From Pseudobutyrivibrio sp. (GTDB lineage: Bacteria > Bacillota > Clostridia > Lachnospirales > Lachnospiraceae), in assembly GCF_017471675.1 (NCBI RefSeq), contig NZ_JAFUSK010000023.1, forward strand, positions 1-64,000: 64,000 bases of DNA, in the 5' to 3' direction. The first letter of the stretch is position 1, and each line of letters opens with the position of its first letter. Position numbers and translations under genes: made by a program. Of this stretch, positions 47,472 through 55,152 are shown piece after piece. The notes beneath the pieces are model-generated. The model was not told where the DNA came from and made no database searches. It saw nothing but the letters and a program-made list of their open reading frames with translations.

Positions 47472-48668
47472 ATGAAAGTAGCAATTATGGGATATGGAAC
47501 CATCGGTTCTGGTGAGGCAAAAGTATTGTATACTAACAAAGACATAATTACTGAGAGATTAGGCGAATCGTTGGATTTAAAATACATCCTTGATTTAAGA
47601 GATTTCCCTGATGACCCACACAAAGATTGTTTTGTTAAGGACTACAAGGACATTGTCAAAGACAAAGAGGTAAAGCTTGTAGTTGAGACCATGGGTGGCG
47701 TTGAGCCTGCATTTACATTTGTAAAGGCGATGCTTGAATCAGGTAAATCAGTTACCACCTCCAACAAGGCTTTGGTTGCCGACAAGGGCGCAGAGCTCAT
47801 GAAGATTGCCAAAGACAATGGAACGAATTTTGTTTTTGAAGCTGCTGTTGGCGGAGGAATTCCAATTATTCGTACTCTTACAGCATGTCTGACTGGTGAT
47901 GTTATTGAAGAGATTGCTGCTATATGTAATGGCACAACCAATTATATGCTTTCTAATATGGAACAGTTTGGAAGTGACTACGACCAGATTCTTTCCGAGG
48001 CACAGTCTTTAGGCTATGCTGAAAAGGACCCTACAGCAGATGTAGAAGGTCACGATAGCTGCCGCAAGATTGCAATCCTTACATCTATAATTGCTGGCAA
48101 GAATGTTGACTATAAGGAAATTCCTACAGAAGGTATCAGCAAGATTTCTGCAACAGATTTTAAGTATGCTAAATCTATGGGATATAGCATCAAGCTTGTT
48201 GCAAGAGCTGTTAAGAAGGGTGATACATATTCATGTAGAGTAGCCCCATATTTAGTAAAGCCAGATCAGATGCTTTATCATGTTTCTGGTGTTATGAATG
48301 CAGTTGCAGTAGTTGGCAATATGCTTGGAGAATCTCTATACTATGGCGCTGGCGCAGGTGCACTTCCTACAGCATCAGCAGTAGTAGGCGATTTAGTATT
48401 CCTTGCAAGAAATACAGACAAGCACGTTCGAATCGGCTGGGCTAACGAGCACTTACAGCTTGCTGATTCAAACGAGCAGCGCTTCAAATACTTTGTTCGT
48501 ACATCAGCATTGCAGTCTAATATCGAAAACGAATTCGGCAAAGTTCGCTACACCGATTTAGACTTAGATGACGAAACAGCCTTCATCACCGAAGAAATGA
48601 CCGAAGCCGAATTCGCCGAGCGCAAAGCCGCATTAGGCGGCGTCATCAGCGTGATACGTTTCTTCTAG
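47472..48668 (+). CDS. hom: Homoserine dehydrogenase
   Basis: A 398-residue NAD(P)-dependent enzyme reducing aspartate semialdehyde to homoserine. NAD motif MGYGTIGSGEAKVL, catalytic core SNKALVADKG, FEAAVGGGIPIIRTL and GTTNYMLSNM. It ends at about residue 398 with no evident C-terminal ACT domain, which many homologues of about 430 residues have. The separate ACT protein next door may supply regulation instead; this is inference. Confidence 0.95.
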   Translation: MKVAIMGYGTIGSGEAKVLYTNKDIITERLGESLDLKYILDLRDFPDDPHKDCFVKDYKDIVKDKEVKLVVETMGGVEPAFTFVKAMLESGKSVTTSNKALVADKGAELMKIAKDNGTNFVFEAAVGGGIPIIRTLTACLTGDVIEEIAAICNGTTNYMLSNMEQFGSDYDQILSEAQSLGYAEKDPTADVEGHDSCRKIAILTSIIAGKNVDYKEIPTEGISKISATDFKYAKSMGYSIKLVARAVKKGDTYSCRVAPYLVKPDQMLYHVSGVMNAVAVVGNMLGESLYYGAGAGALPTASAVVGDLVFLARNTDKHVRIGWANEHLQLADSNEQRFKYFVRTSALQSNIENEFGKVRYTDLDLDDETAFITEEMTEAEFAERKAALGGVISVIRFF

Positions 48669-48702
48669 GAAATATTTTGGTAACTGTAAAATTTAGATGA
48701 GC

Positions 48703-48789
48703 ATTAATAGTAGACAATTATTATTTTACTAAAGCGAATCATGTTAGATGAGCGTAGTGAAATAATGATTGTCTACGTAATTAATGCGG
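48703..48789. repeat. Long imperfect inverted repeat between hom and thrH
   Basis: Arms 48703-48733 and 48757-48789 are nearly complementary over about 30 bp (shared blocks GCATTAAT, GTAGACAAT, ATTATTT, ACTA), with a 23-nt loop. No T-run follows. Could be a MITE/REP-like remnant or an RNA stem for processing. Confidence 0.75.
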
Positions 48790-48802
48790 ACTTGGAGATA
48801 TT

Positions 48803-49405
48803 ATGTATATTACTTGTTTAGATTTAGAGGGCGTTTTAGTTCCAGAAATATGGATAGAATTTGCCGAAGCCTCAGGCATTCCAGAATTAAAGAAGACAAC
48901 AAGGGATGAGCCAGATTACGATAAGCTTATGCGATATCGTATTGATATTTTAAATGAGCATGGCCTCGGTCTTAAAGAGATTCAGGATACAATTTCTACA
49001 ATTGATCCACTTCCAGGCGCTAAGGAATTCTTGGATAAGCTAAGAGCTAATGGCCAGGCAATTATTGTTAGTGATACATTTTCACAGTTTGCCATGCCGC
49101 TTATGAAAAAGCTCGGCTACCCAACAATCTTTTGCAACGAGCTTGTAGTTTCAGAAGATGGTAAGATTACAGGCTATAAGATGCGCTGCGAAAACACTAA
49201 ATACACTACAGTTAAGGCTCTTCAGTCTTGCGGATTTGAAACTATTGCCAGCGGCGATAGCTATAACGATTTGGGAATGATAGAGAATTCTGCTGCAGGC
49301 TTCTTATTCAGAAGCACAGAAGAAATCAAAAAGTCTCACCCAGATATTCCTGCATTCGAGGAATATGATGATTTATATAATGCTATTATGGCAGCACAGA
49401 AGTAA
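48803..49405 (+). CDS. thrH: ThrH: phosphoserine phosphatase/homoserine phosphotransferase
   Basis: A 200-residue HAD-family protein. Motif I is CLDLEGVLVPEIW, the ThrH variant of DxDxT; motif II IIVSDTFSQF; motif IV SGDSYNDLGMIE. ThrH can move phosphate from phosphoserine to homoserine, linking serine and threonine synthesis, which fits its place after hom. CTTGGAGA precedes the ATG. No thrB or thrC is visible in the window. Confidence 0.9.
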   Translation: MYITCLDLEGVLVPEIWIEFAEASGIPELKKTTRDEPDYDKLMRYRIDILNEHGLGLKEIQDTISTIDPLPGAKEFLDKLRANGQAIIVSDTFSQFAMPLMKKLGYPTIFCNELVVSEDGKITGYKMRCENTKYTTVKALQSCGFETIASGDSYNDLGMIENSAAGFLFRSTEEIKKSHPDIPAFEEYDDLYNAIMAAQK

Positions 49406-49440
49406 AAGCAAGAAGTCATATAAAAATTAAACTTAAATCA

Positions 49441-49475
49441 TAAAGCAATCAAGAATTATCTTGGTTGCTTTTTTA
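49441..49475 (+). terminator. Terminator after thrH
   Basis: AAGCAATCAAG (49443-49453), 6-nt loop, CTTGGTTGCTT (49460-49470) with one T-G pair, then TTTTT. Confidence 0.9.
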
Positions 49476-49528
49476 GATGTAATATTTGTAAATTGAATTT
49501 TAAAAACAAGGAATGATTGAAAATCTTA

Positions 49529-49537
49529 TGATATACT
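49529..49537 (+). promoter_or_regulatory. Probable extended -10 promoter of hsdM
   Basis: TGATATACT, an extended -10 element (hexamer TATACT at 49532-49537), about 60 nt before the hsdM ATG. The -35 region is poor. Confidence 0.5.
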
Positions 49538-49596
49538 AATAACTGGGCGAGTTATGACATTAAATTATATATTTCAACAATTCGGAGGAAGCTAAA

Positions 49597-51105
49597 ATGG
49601 CAGATAAGACCAATGCTAATATTGGATTTGAAAAACAACTGTGGGATGCAGCTTGTGTTCTTTGGGGACATATTCCTGCAGCAGAATATAGAAAGGTTAT
49701 AATTGGGCTTATTTTCCTTAGATATATTTCTGCAGCTTTTGATAAGCGCTATCAGGAGCTTGTAGATGAAGGTGATGGTTTTGAGGATGACATGGATGCC
49801 TACATCATGGAAAATGTTTTCTTTGTACCAGAGGAAGCTAGATGGAGTACTATATCAGCTGCTGCTCATACACCTGAGATTGGTACAGTTATTGACAATG
49901 CTATGCGTGCAATCGAAGCTGACAATAAGGTTCTTAAGAATGTATTACCTAAGAATTACGCCAGTCCAGATCTTGATAAGAGAGTTCTTGGTGAAGTTGT
50001 AGATATATTTACTAATAATATTGATATGAGTGACACTGAGGCAAGTGAAGATTTGCTCGGACGTACTTACGAATACTGTATCGCGCAGTTTGCAGAAAAG
50101 GAAGGTGTAGGTGGAGGAGAATTCTATACACCATCAAGTGTAGTTAAGACATTAGTTTCCATACTTAGACCATTTGAAAACTGCCGTGTGTATGATTGCT
50201 GCTGTGGTTCGGGCGGTATGTTTGTCCAGAGTGCAAAGTTTATAGAGGCTCATTCTGGCAATAGAGGCTCTATCTCTGTGTATGGTCAGGAAGCAAATGC
50301 TGATACTTGGAAGATGGCTAAGATTAATATGGCAATCCGTGGTATTGATGCAGATTTTGGGCCTTATCAGGCTGATACATTTACAAATGATTTGCATCCT
50401 ACACTTAAGGCTGATTTCATTCTTGCTAATCCACCATTTAATTATCATCCTTGGAATCAGGAAAAACTTCTTGAGGATGTTAGATGGAAATACGGACTAC
50501 CTCCAGCAGGAAATGCCAACTATGCATGGATTCAGCATATGATTCATCACTTAGCTCCTAATGGAAAGATTGGTTTGGTACTTGCGAATGGAGCTTTATC
50601 TACACAGACAAGTGGTGAAGGAGAGATTAGAAAAAACATAATAGAGGATGATTTGATTGAAGGTATTATTGCAATGCCTACTCAGTTATTCTATAGCGTT
50701 ACTATTCCGGTAACACTTTGGTTTATTTCTAAAAATAAACAGCAGAAGGGAAAAACACTGTTTATAGATGCCAGAAATATGGGCCATATGGTTGATCGTA
50801 AGCATCGTGATTTTGATGATGAAGATATCCAGAAGCTTGCGGATACATTTGAAGCTTTTCAGAATGGAACACTTGAAGATGTTAAAGGCTTCTGTAAGGT
50901 CGCAACTACAGAAGAGATTGAGAAGCAGGATTATATTCTTACTCCAGGTAGATATGTAGGCATTGAAGAGCAGGAAGATGACGGTGAGCCATTTGAAGAA
51001 AAGATGGATAGATTAACATCTGAGCTTTCTGATATGTTTGCAAAATCTCATGAGCTCGAAGACGAGATTAGAAGAAAGTTGGGGGCTATTGGATATGAAA
51101 TCTAA
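49597..51105 (+). CDS. hsdM: Type I restriction-modification methyltransferase subunit HsdM
   Basis: A 502-residue N6-adenine methyltransferase. N-terminal HsdM helical domain (FEKQLWDAACVLWGHIPAAEYRKVIIGLIFLRYIS), SAM motif VYDCCCGSGGMFVQS, catalytic NPPF in ADFILANPPFNYHPW. With HsdS it methylates target sites; with HsdR it restricts. CGGAGGAAG supports the start. It overlaps hsdS by 11 nt, so the S subunit is translationally coupled. Codon use is like its neighbours. Confidence 0.96.
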   Translation: MADKTNANIGFEKQLWDAACVLWGHIPAAEYRKVIIGLIFLRYISAAFDKRYQELVDEGDGFEDDMDAYIMENVFFVPEEARWSTISAAAHTPEIGTVIDNAMRAIEADNKVLKNVLPKNYASPDLDKRVLGEVVDIFTNNIDMSDTEASEDLLGRTYEYCIAQFAEKEGVGGGEFYTPSSVVKTLVSILRPFENCRVYDCCCGSGGMFVQSAKFIEAHSGNRGSISVYGQEANADTWKMAKINMAIRGIDADFGPYQADTFTNDLHPTLKADFILANPPFNYHPWNQEKLLEDVRWKYGLPPAGNANYAWIQHMIHHLAPNGKIGLVLANGALSTQTSGEGEIRKNIIEDDLIEGIIAMPTQLFYSVTIPVTLWFISKNKQQKGKTLFIDARNMGHMVDRKHRDFDDEDIQKLADTFEAFQNGTLEDVKGFCKVATTEEIEKQDYILTPGRYVGIEEQEDDGEPFEEKMDRLTSELSDMFAKSHELEDEIRRKLGAIGYEI

Positions 51106-51631
51106 TTGGACAATAAAAAAATTATCAGATATTGCTGAGTTCAATCCTAAGGAACGACTTTCTAAAGGAACAGTTGCAAAAAAAATAGCAATGGATAAGC
51201 TTCAGCCTTTTTGTAGGGATGTTCCAGAATACGAAAACGTAGCATTTACAGGAGGTTCTAAGTTTCGTAATGGGGATACTATTATGGCTAGAATTACTCC
51301 ATGTCTTGAGAATGGTAAAACAGCTAAGGTAGCTATTCTTGACGATGGTGAAGTGGGATTTGGATCAACTGAATACATTGTATTTAGAGCAAAGTAAGAA
51401 GTTGATGAAGATTATTTATATTATTTAGTATGTAGTCCAGAGGTAAGAGAGCCTTCAATAAAATCAATGGTGGGTTCATCTGGAAGGCAGAGGGTTCAGA
51501 CAGATGTTGTTCAGAATTTGGAAATTTTGGTTCCTACGTACGCTGAGCAAAAAGCTATTGGAGCAACATTAAAATTATTAGATGACAAAATAGCTTTAAA
51601 CAATAAAATAAACGATAATTTAGCGGCTTAA
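51095..51631 (+). pseudogene. hsdS: HsdS N-terminal half with in-frame stop, joined at inversion site
   Basis: Specificity subunit, first target-recognition domain. It starts MKSNWTIKKLSDIAEFNPKERL and runs with one TAA at 51395-51397 (after IVFRAK); the same frame then continues as EVDEDYLYYLVCSPEVREPS, clear HsdS sequence, through EQKAIGATLKLLDDKIALNN. It ends NDNLAA-stop at 51631 exactly where the repeat site (51608-51627) interrupts it. A complete HsdS needs a second half, found inverted at 51628-52313. As it stands, translation yields about 100 residues. The TAA could be a real nonsense mutation, a suppressed codon or a sequencing error. Confidence 0.85.
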
Positions 51632-52313
51632 ATATCTAGTTCGGTGACATCAATTTCACCGGACATCAAACGTGGCAAAAGTATATCCCTTAAGGCTGAT
51701 AATCGTTCATTTTCTGAACGATTATTAAGGTATTCTTGAATCATTGGCTGAACTTGCTTTTTCCATTGCAATTGCCTATCTATTGGCGGACATTGAAATG
51801 GAATCTTTTTAAGGTTGGTTGCAGGTTGAGCAATTGATGGTACACCTGTTTGATTAGCATAAGAAAGTAACTCATGCTGTCCAATTGCGCTGTGAAAAAA
51901 CATAAGTAGGAATTCAGGAACAACTTTTGTTTCATCACATCGTAAATAGAATTGACGCTGTGATAGTACATAATAATCATATTTAGAACCATCAGGAATC
52001 ATTGATACTTGTCCAATATTCCCAGCATGAGTAAATATGAGATCATGAGGGTACACAATTGAATTTTTCAAACGTTCAGCATGTTCTTCTGTTATGTAGT
52101 TGAATTCTGGTTCTTCCAAGAAATACCCTCGCAGATGGTTTCCACTAATAATAGGCACACCTTCTGGAACGAAAGTAGATACTTTAATGTTTGAACCAAA
52201 AGGACCCATGGCCACTTTCTCTGCTACATCAAGAATAGTTGCTGTTGGCCAATTATTATCCTGAATAAGGTGTCCATATAAAGCTATTACTTGCTGAAGT
52301 AAATTATCGTTTA
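51608..52313. repeat. Invertible hsdS segment bounded by inverted sites A and B
   Basis: Site A: 51608-51627 plus strand, ATAAACGATAATTTAGCGGC. Site B: 52300-52313 minus strand, sharing 14 of 14 bases TAAACGATAATTTA. Both encode NDNL in the hsdS frame, so inversion between them keeps the reading frame and would fuse the 176-codon N-half to 223 residues of the inverted half (about 399 in all). Confidence 0.85.
51628..52313 (-). pseudogene. Silent HsdS second-half cassette, inverted
   Basis: On the minus strand the frame reads NDNLLQQVIALYGHLIQDN from site B, then VAEKVAMGPFGSNIKVSTFVPEGVPIISG, a second target-recognition domain, then the C-terminal helix and the canonical end LRDILLPRLMSGEIDVTELDI. 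It has no own start with a ribosome site (the first internal start is GTG at 52215) and no promoter, so it is expressed only if inverted onto the hsdS N-half. Its stop overlaps the end of that half, tail to tail. Confidence 0.85.
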
Positions 52314-52344
52314 GTGCATGAAAATGATTGAAAGGATTTGTTTT

Positions 52345-53433
52345 ATGAATGATTTAATAAAATATACAAATACAAATGATATTATGAATGATGCGTGTAA
52401 TATCATTGAAAGTGCACAGCGAGTGGCGATTCAATCAGCTAATATTTCTTTGGTATTAAGAAATTGGCTTTTAGGAAAGCGTATTTCTGAGGAGGAATTA
52501 AAAGGCGAGGATAGGGCTGAATATGGCTTGGAAGTTGTAAAAAGACTTTCTGATTCACTTACTGAAAAGTATGGAAAGGGTTTTAGTAAGAGAACGATTT
52601 ATAAGTTTTTACAATTCTATAAGACATTTCCAAAGATTGTGCCGACAGTGTCGGCACAATCAGTAGAGAATGGAATTGTGCCAACACTGTCGGCACAATT
52701 GCTGTCATGGTCTCATTATGAGCGTTTACTACAGGTTGAGGATAAGGATGCTCGCGAATGGTATGCAAAGGAAGCGTATGAGCAGACTTGGAGTATCAGA
52801 ACTTTGAGCAGAAATATTTCAACTCAGTATTATTATCGATTGTTGAAATCACAGGATAAAACTGGTGTTGAAAATGAAATGATAGAACTGACAAGACCAT
52901 TACAGGACAAACTTGAATTCATTAAGAATCCTGTTATAGCTGAATTTCTTGGGATGCAAGAAAACACATCTTACTATGAGTCAGATTTAGAACAGTGCAT
53001 TATTGATAATCTACAGAAATTCCTTATGGAACTTGGAAAAGGATATGCGTTTGTTGCAAGGCAGCAGCATATACATACCGATAAGGAAGATTATTATATT
53101 GATTTAGTGTTTTATAACTATCTTTTAAAGTGCTTTGTTCTAGTGGATTTAAAAACTGACAAAATAACACATCAGGATGTTGGGCAGATGGATATGTATA
53201 TCCGAATGTATGATGAGTTGAAAAAAGCTCCAGATGATAATCCAACTTTGGGTATTGTATTATGCTCGGAGACGGACGAAGATATTGCGAAGTATTCCGT
53301 ACTTCATGAAAATGAACAACTATTTGCTTCAAAGTATAAATTATATCTTCCAACTGAAGAAGAACTAAGGGCAGAAATAGAAACGCAGAAACAATTTTAC
53401 TATTTGCAGAGAAAAGATAAGGAAAAAGAGTAA
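52345..53433 (+). CDS. DUF1016/YhcG-type PDDEXK nuclease-domain protein
   Basis: A 362-residue protein. The N-terminal DUF1016 domain (residues 1-170; LRNWLLGKRISEEELKGEDRAEYG, SWSHYERLLQVED) is followed by a PD-(D/E)xK nuclease-like domain with YYIDLVFYNYLLKCFVLVDLKT holding the Asp and D-x-K residues. Such genes recur in type I RM loci, but their role is not established. AAAGGA supports the start at 52345, not the ATG at 52318 just behind site B. It contains an in-frame duplication IVPTVSAQ/IVPTLSAQ, each copy a palindrome in DNA. Confidence 0.87.
   Translation: MNDLIKYTNTNDIMNDACNIIESAQRVAIQSANISLVLRNWLLGKRISEEELKGEDRAEYGLEVVKRLSDSLTEKYGKGFSKRTIYKFLQFYKTFPKIVPTVSAQSVENGIVPTLSAQLLSWSHYERLLQVEDKDAREWYAKEAYEQTWSIRTLSRNISTQYYYRLLKSQDKTGVENEMIELTRPLQDKLEFIKNPVIAEFLGMQENTSYYESDLEQCIIDNLQKFLMELGKGYAFVARQQHIHTDKEDYYIDLVFYNYLLKCFVLVDLKTDKITHQDVGQMDMYIRMYDELKKAPDDNPTLGIVLCSETDEDIAKYSVLHENEQLFASKYKLYLPTEEELRAEIETQKQFYYLQRKDKEKE
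52636..52699. repeat. Duplicated 25-bp palindrome inside the DUF1016 gene
   Basis: Copy 1 at 52636-52660 is a perfect palindrome (12-nt arm ATTGTGCCGACA, 1-nt centre). Copy 2 at 52675-52699 differs at two positions. Period 39 bp (13 codons), encoding the IVPTxSAQ repeat. Confidence 0.9.
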
Positions 53434-53481
53434 ATAAAACTCTCATAGGCGGCGGGAGTAAAAATACGGAACTGCCGCCCG

Positions 53482-53511
53482 TATCGTTCTTATATATAAG
53501 GAGTAACGATA
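53482..53511 (+). promoter_or_regulatory. Hairpin over the recombinase ribosome site
   Basis: TATCGTT (53482-53488) pairs with AACGATA (53505-53511), inner CTTATA/TATAAG. The stem spans the AAGGAG site (53498-53503) and the A of the ATG, so it could limit recombinase translation. Upstream, GGCGGC/GCCGCC (53455-53480 area) can form another stem. Confidence 0.55.
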
Positions 53512-54497
53512 TGAGAGATGAATTAATTGCTGAAGTAGTCCAGAGAATGTTGCCATACCTTGATAACAAGCAATTGGTAAATTTGCAAAACAATTTAAAT
53601 CAAGTTTTTCAAAGATATGATGTGGAACTTATTAAGGATAGCAACTCAGAAAATGATAACCAAGAATTAGTTAAAAAATTTATTTCAGCAAAAAGAGTAG
53701 AAGGTTGTTCTGAAAAGACGCTGAAATATTATTTGGCAACAATTGAAGCCATGAATAGCAGTTTGGAGAAAGATGTAAGAATAATCAAAACAGAGGATTT
53801 AAGAAAATATCTTACAGATTATCAGATTCAAAATGGCTCAAGTAAGGTAACTATTGATAATATACGAAGAATTTTATCAAGTTTTTTTGCGTGGCTGGAG
53901 GACGAAGATTACATCATAAAAAGCCCTGTTAGGCGTATTCATAAAGTTAAGACAGTAAGTAATATAAAAGAAACTTATACAGATGAAGAACTTGAAGTGA
54001 TGCGTGACAATTGTGAAGAATTAAGAGATTTGGCAATTATAGACATGCTTGCATCAACAGGCATGCGTGTGGGCGAGATGGTTTTATTGAACCGCGCTGA
54101 TTTGAATTTTAATGAGCGTGAATGTATTGTTTTTGGTAAAGGTAGTAAAGAGAGAATAGTATACTTTGATGCTAGGGCAAAATTGCATTTGCAAGAATAT
54201 TTGAAAAGTAGAGTAGATGAAAATCCTGCATTGTTTGTGACATTAAGAGCACCATATAAAAGGATACAAATTGGTGGAATTGAGAATAGATTGCGAGAAC
54301 TTGGAAAAAGTCTAGAGATAAGTAGGGTTCATCCGCATAAATTCAGAAGAACATTAGCGACAATGGCTATAGATAAAGGAATGCCTATAGAACAATTACA
54401 AAGATTGCTCGGGCATCAGAGGATAGATACGACCTTGCAGTATGCAATGGTTAAACAGAGTAACGTGAAGATTGCTCATAAAAAATATATAGGATAG
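53511..54497 (+). CDS. Tyrosine recombinase (XerC/D-like DNA invertase)
   Basis: A 328-residue integrase. N-terminal SAM-like core-binding domain (VKKFISAKRVEGCSEKTLKYYLATI) and a catalytic domain with Arg in STGMRVGEMVLLNR, Lys in FGKGSKERIVYF, HxxR in VHPHKFRRTLATM, His in LLGHQRIDTTLQ and the nucleophile Tyr in TTLQYAMV. It sits between the inverted hsdS pieces, so the inference is that it recombines the AAACGATAAT sites. Its start may be masked by a hairpin. Confidence 0.92.
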   Translation: MRDELIAEVVQRMLPYLDNKQLVNLQNNLNQVFQRYDVELIKDSNSENDNQELVKKFISAKRVEGCSEKTLKYYLATIEAMNSSLEKDVRIIKTEDLRKYLTDYQIQNGSSKVTIDNIRRILSSFFAWLEDEDYIIKSPVRRIHKVKTVSNIKETYTDEELEVMRDNCEELRDLAIIDMLASTGMRVGEMVLLNRADLNFNERECIVFGKGSKERIVYFDARAKLHLQEYLKSRVDENPALFVTLRAPYKRIQIGGIENRLRELGKSLEISRVHPHKFRRTLATMAIDKGMPIEQLQRLLGHQRIDTTLQYAMVKQSNVKIAHKKYIG

Positions 54498-54509
54498 AAA
54501 GGCAAATAG

Positions 54510-55118
54510 ATGAGTAAATGGAAAACTTGTACCATTGGTGATATAGGTACGGTAGTTGGTGGAGCGACACCTCCTACGAAAAAAGAAGAAAACTATTTAG
54601 ATGGAACAATATCATGGATTACTCCGAAGGATTTAGCTGGATTTTCTGGTAGATATATATCTAGAGGAGAAAGAAATATAACAGAAATAGGTTTAAATAG
54701 CTGTTCCACACAGTTGATGCCAGCGCATACTGTCCTTTTTTCTTCAAGAGCACCGATTGGTTATGTGGCAATTGCAGAAAATGAAGTATGCACAAATCAG
54801 GGATTTAAAAGCGTTATTCCAAATACAGATACTGATTATATGTTTCTATATTATTTGCTTAAATATAATAAAAATAAGATAGAGAATCTTGGTAGTGGCA
54901 CTACATTTAAGGAAGTTTCAGGATCCACAATGCGTAATGTTGAAATTAAGGTACCTGAAACTATAGAAGAACAGAGAAAGGTAGCATCTATATTATCCGC
55001 AATTGATGACAAAATAGAAAATAATAATGCAATAAACGATAATCTTGCCAATTTAAGAGATGCCTTATTACCTAAGCTTATGTCTGGTGAATTAGATGTC
55101 TCTGAACTCGACATCTAA
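54510..55118 (+). CDS. Half-length HsdS specificity protein
   Basis: A 202-residue half-HsdS with its own start (MSKWKTCTIGDIGTVVGGATPP; weak AGAAAGG site). One target-recognition domain, the conserved helix EEQRKVASILSAIDDKIENNN, then NDNL at site C and the canonical ending LRDALLPKLMSGELDVSELDI. Half-size S proteins can dimerise to give a palindromic specificity, so this could be the currently active S subunit; that is inference. Site D lies directly after its stop. Confidence 0.88.
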   Translation: MSKWKTCTIGDIGTVVGGATPPTKKEENYLDGTISWITPKDLAGFSGRYISRGERNITEIGLNSCSTQLMPAHTVLFSSRAPIGYVAIAENEVCTNQGFKSVIPNTDTDYMFLYYLLKYNKNKIENLGSGTTFKEVSGSTMRNVEIKVPETIEEQRKVASILSAIDDKIENNNAINDNLANLRDALLPKLMSGELDVSELDI

Positions 55119-55138
55119 GCTGCTAAATTATCGTTTAT
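55032..55138. repeat. Inverted sites C and D around the end of the half-HsdS gene
   Basis: Site C: 55032-55043 plus strand, ATAAACGATAAT, then diverges. Site D: 55119-55138 minus strand, matching site A at 19 of 20 bases. The 107-bp C-D interval carries only the C-terminal tail. Sites A and D together are inverted repeats spanning 3.5 kb with the DUF1016 and recombinase genes inside. Confidence 0.85.
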
Positions 55139-55152
55139 CAGAGGAACTCAAT

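Noticed and set aside
51628-52215. Minus-strand HsdS piece as an independent expressed gene
   Set aside because: Its frame is open back to site B without a ribosome site or promoter, and the internal GTG falls within conserved HsdS sequence.
53024-53593. 189-codon minus-strand open frame over the DUF1016 and recombinase genes
   Set aside because: Low-complexity translation without recognisable domain, antisense to two well-supported genes.
55096-55152. Longer start for the DUF4238 gene
   Set aside because: It overlaps the half-HsdS coding end and site D; GAGGAAC supports 55153.
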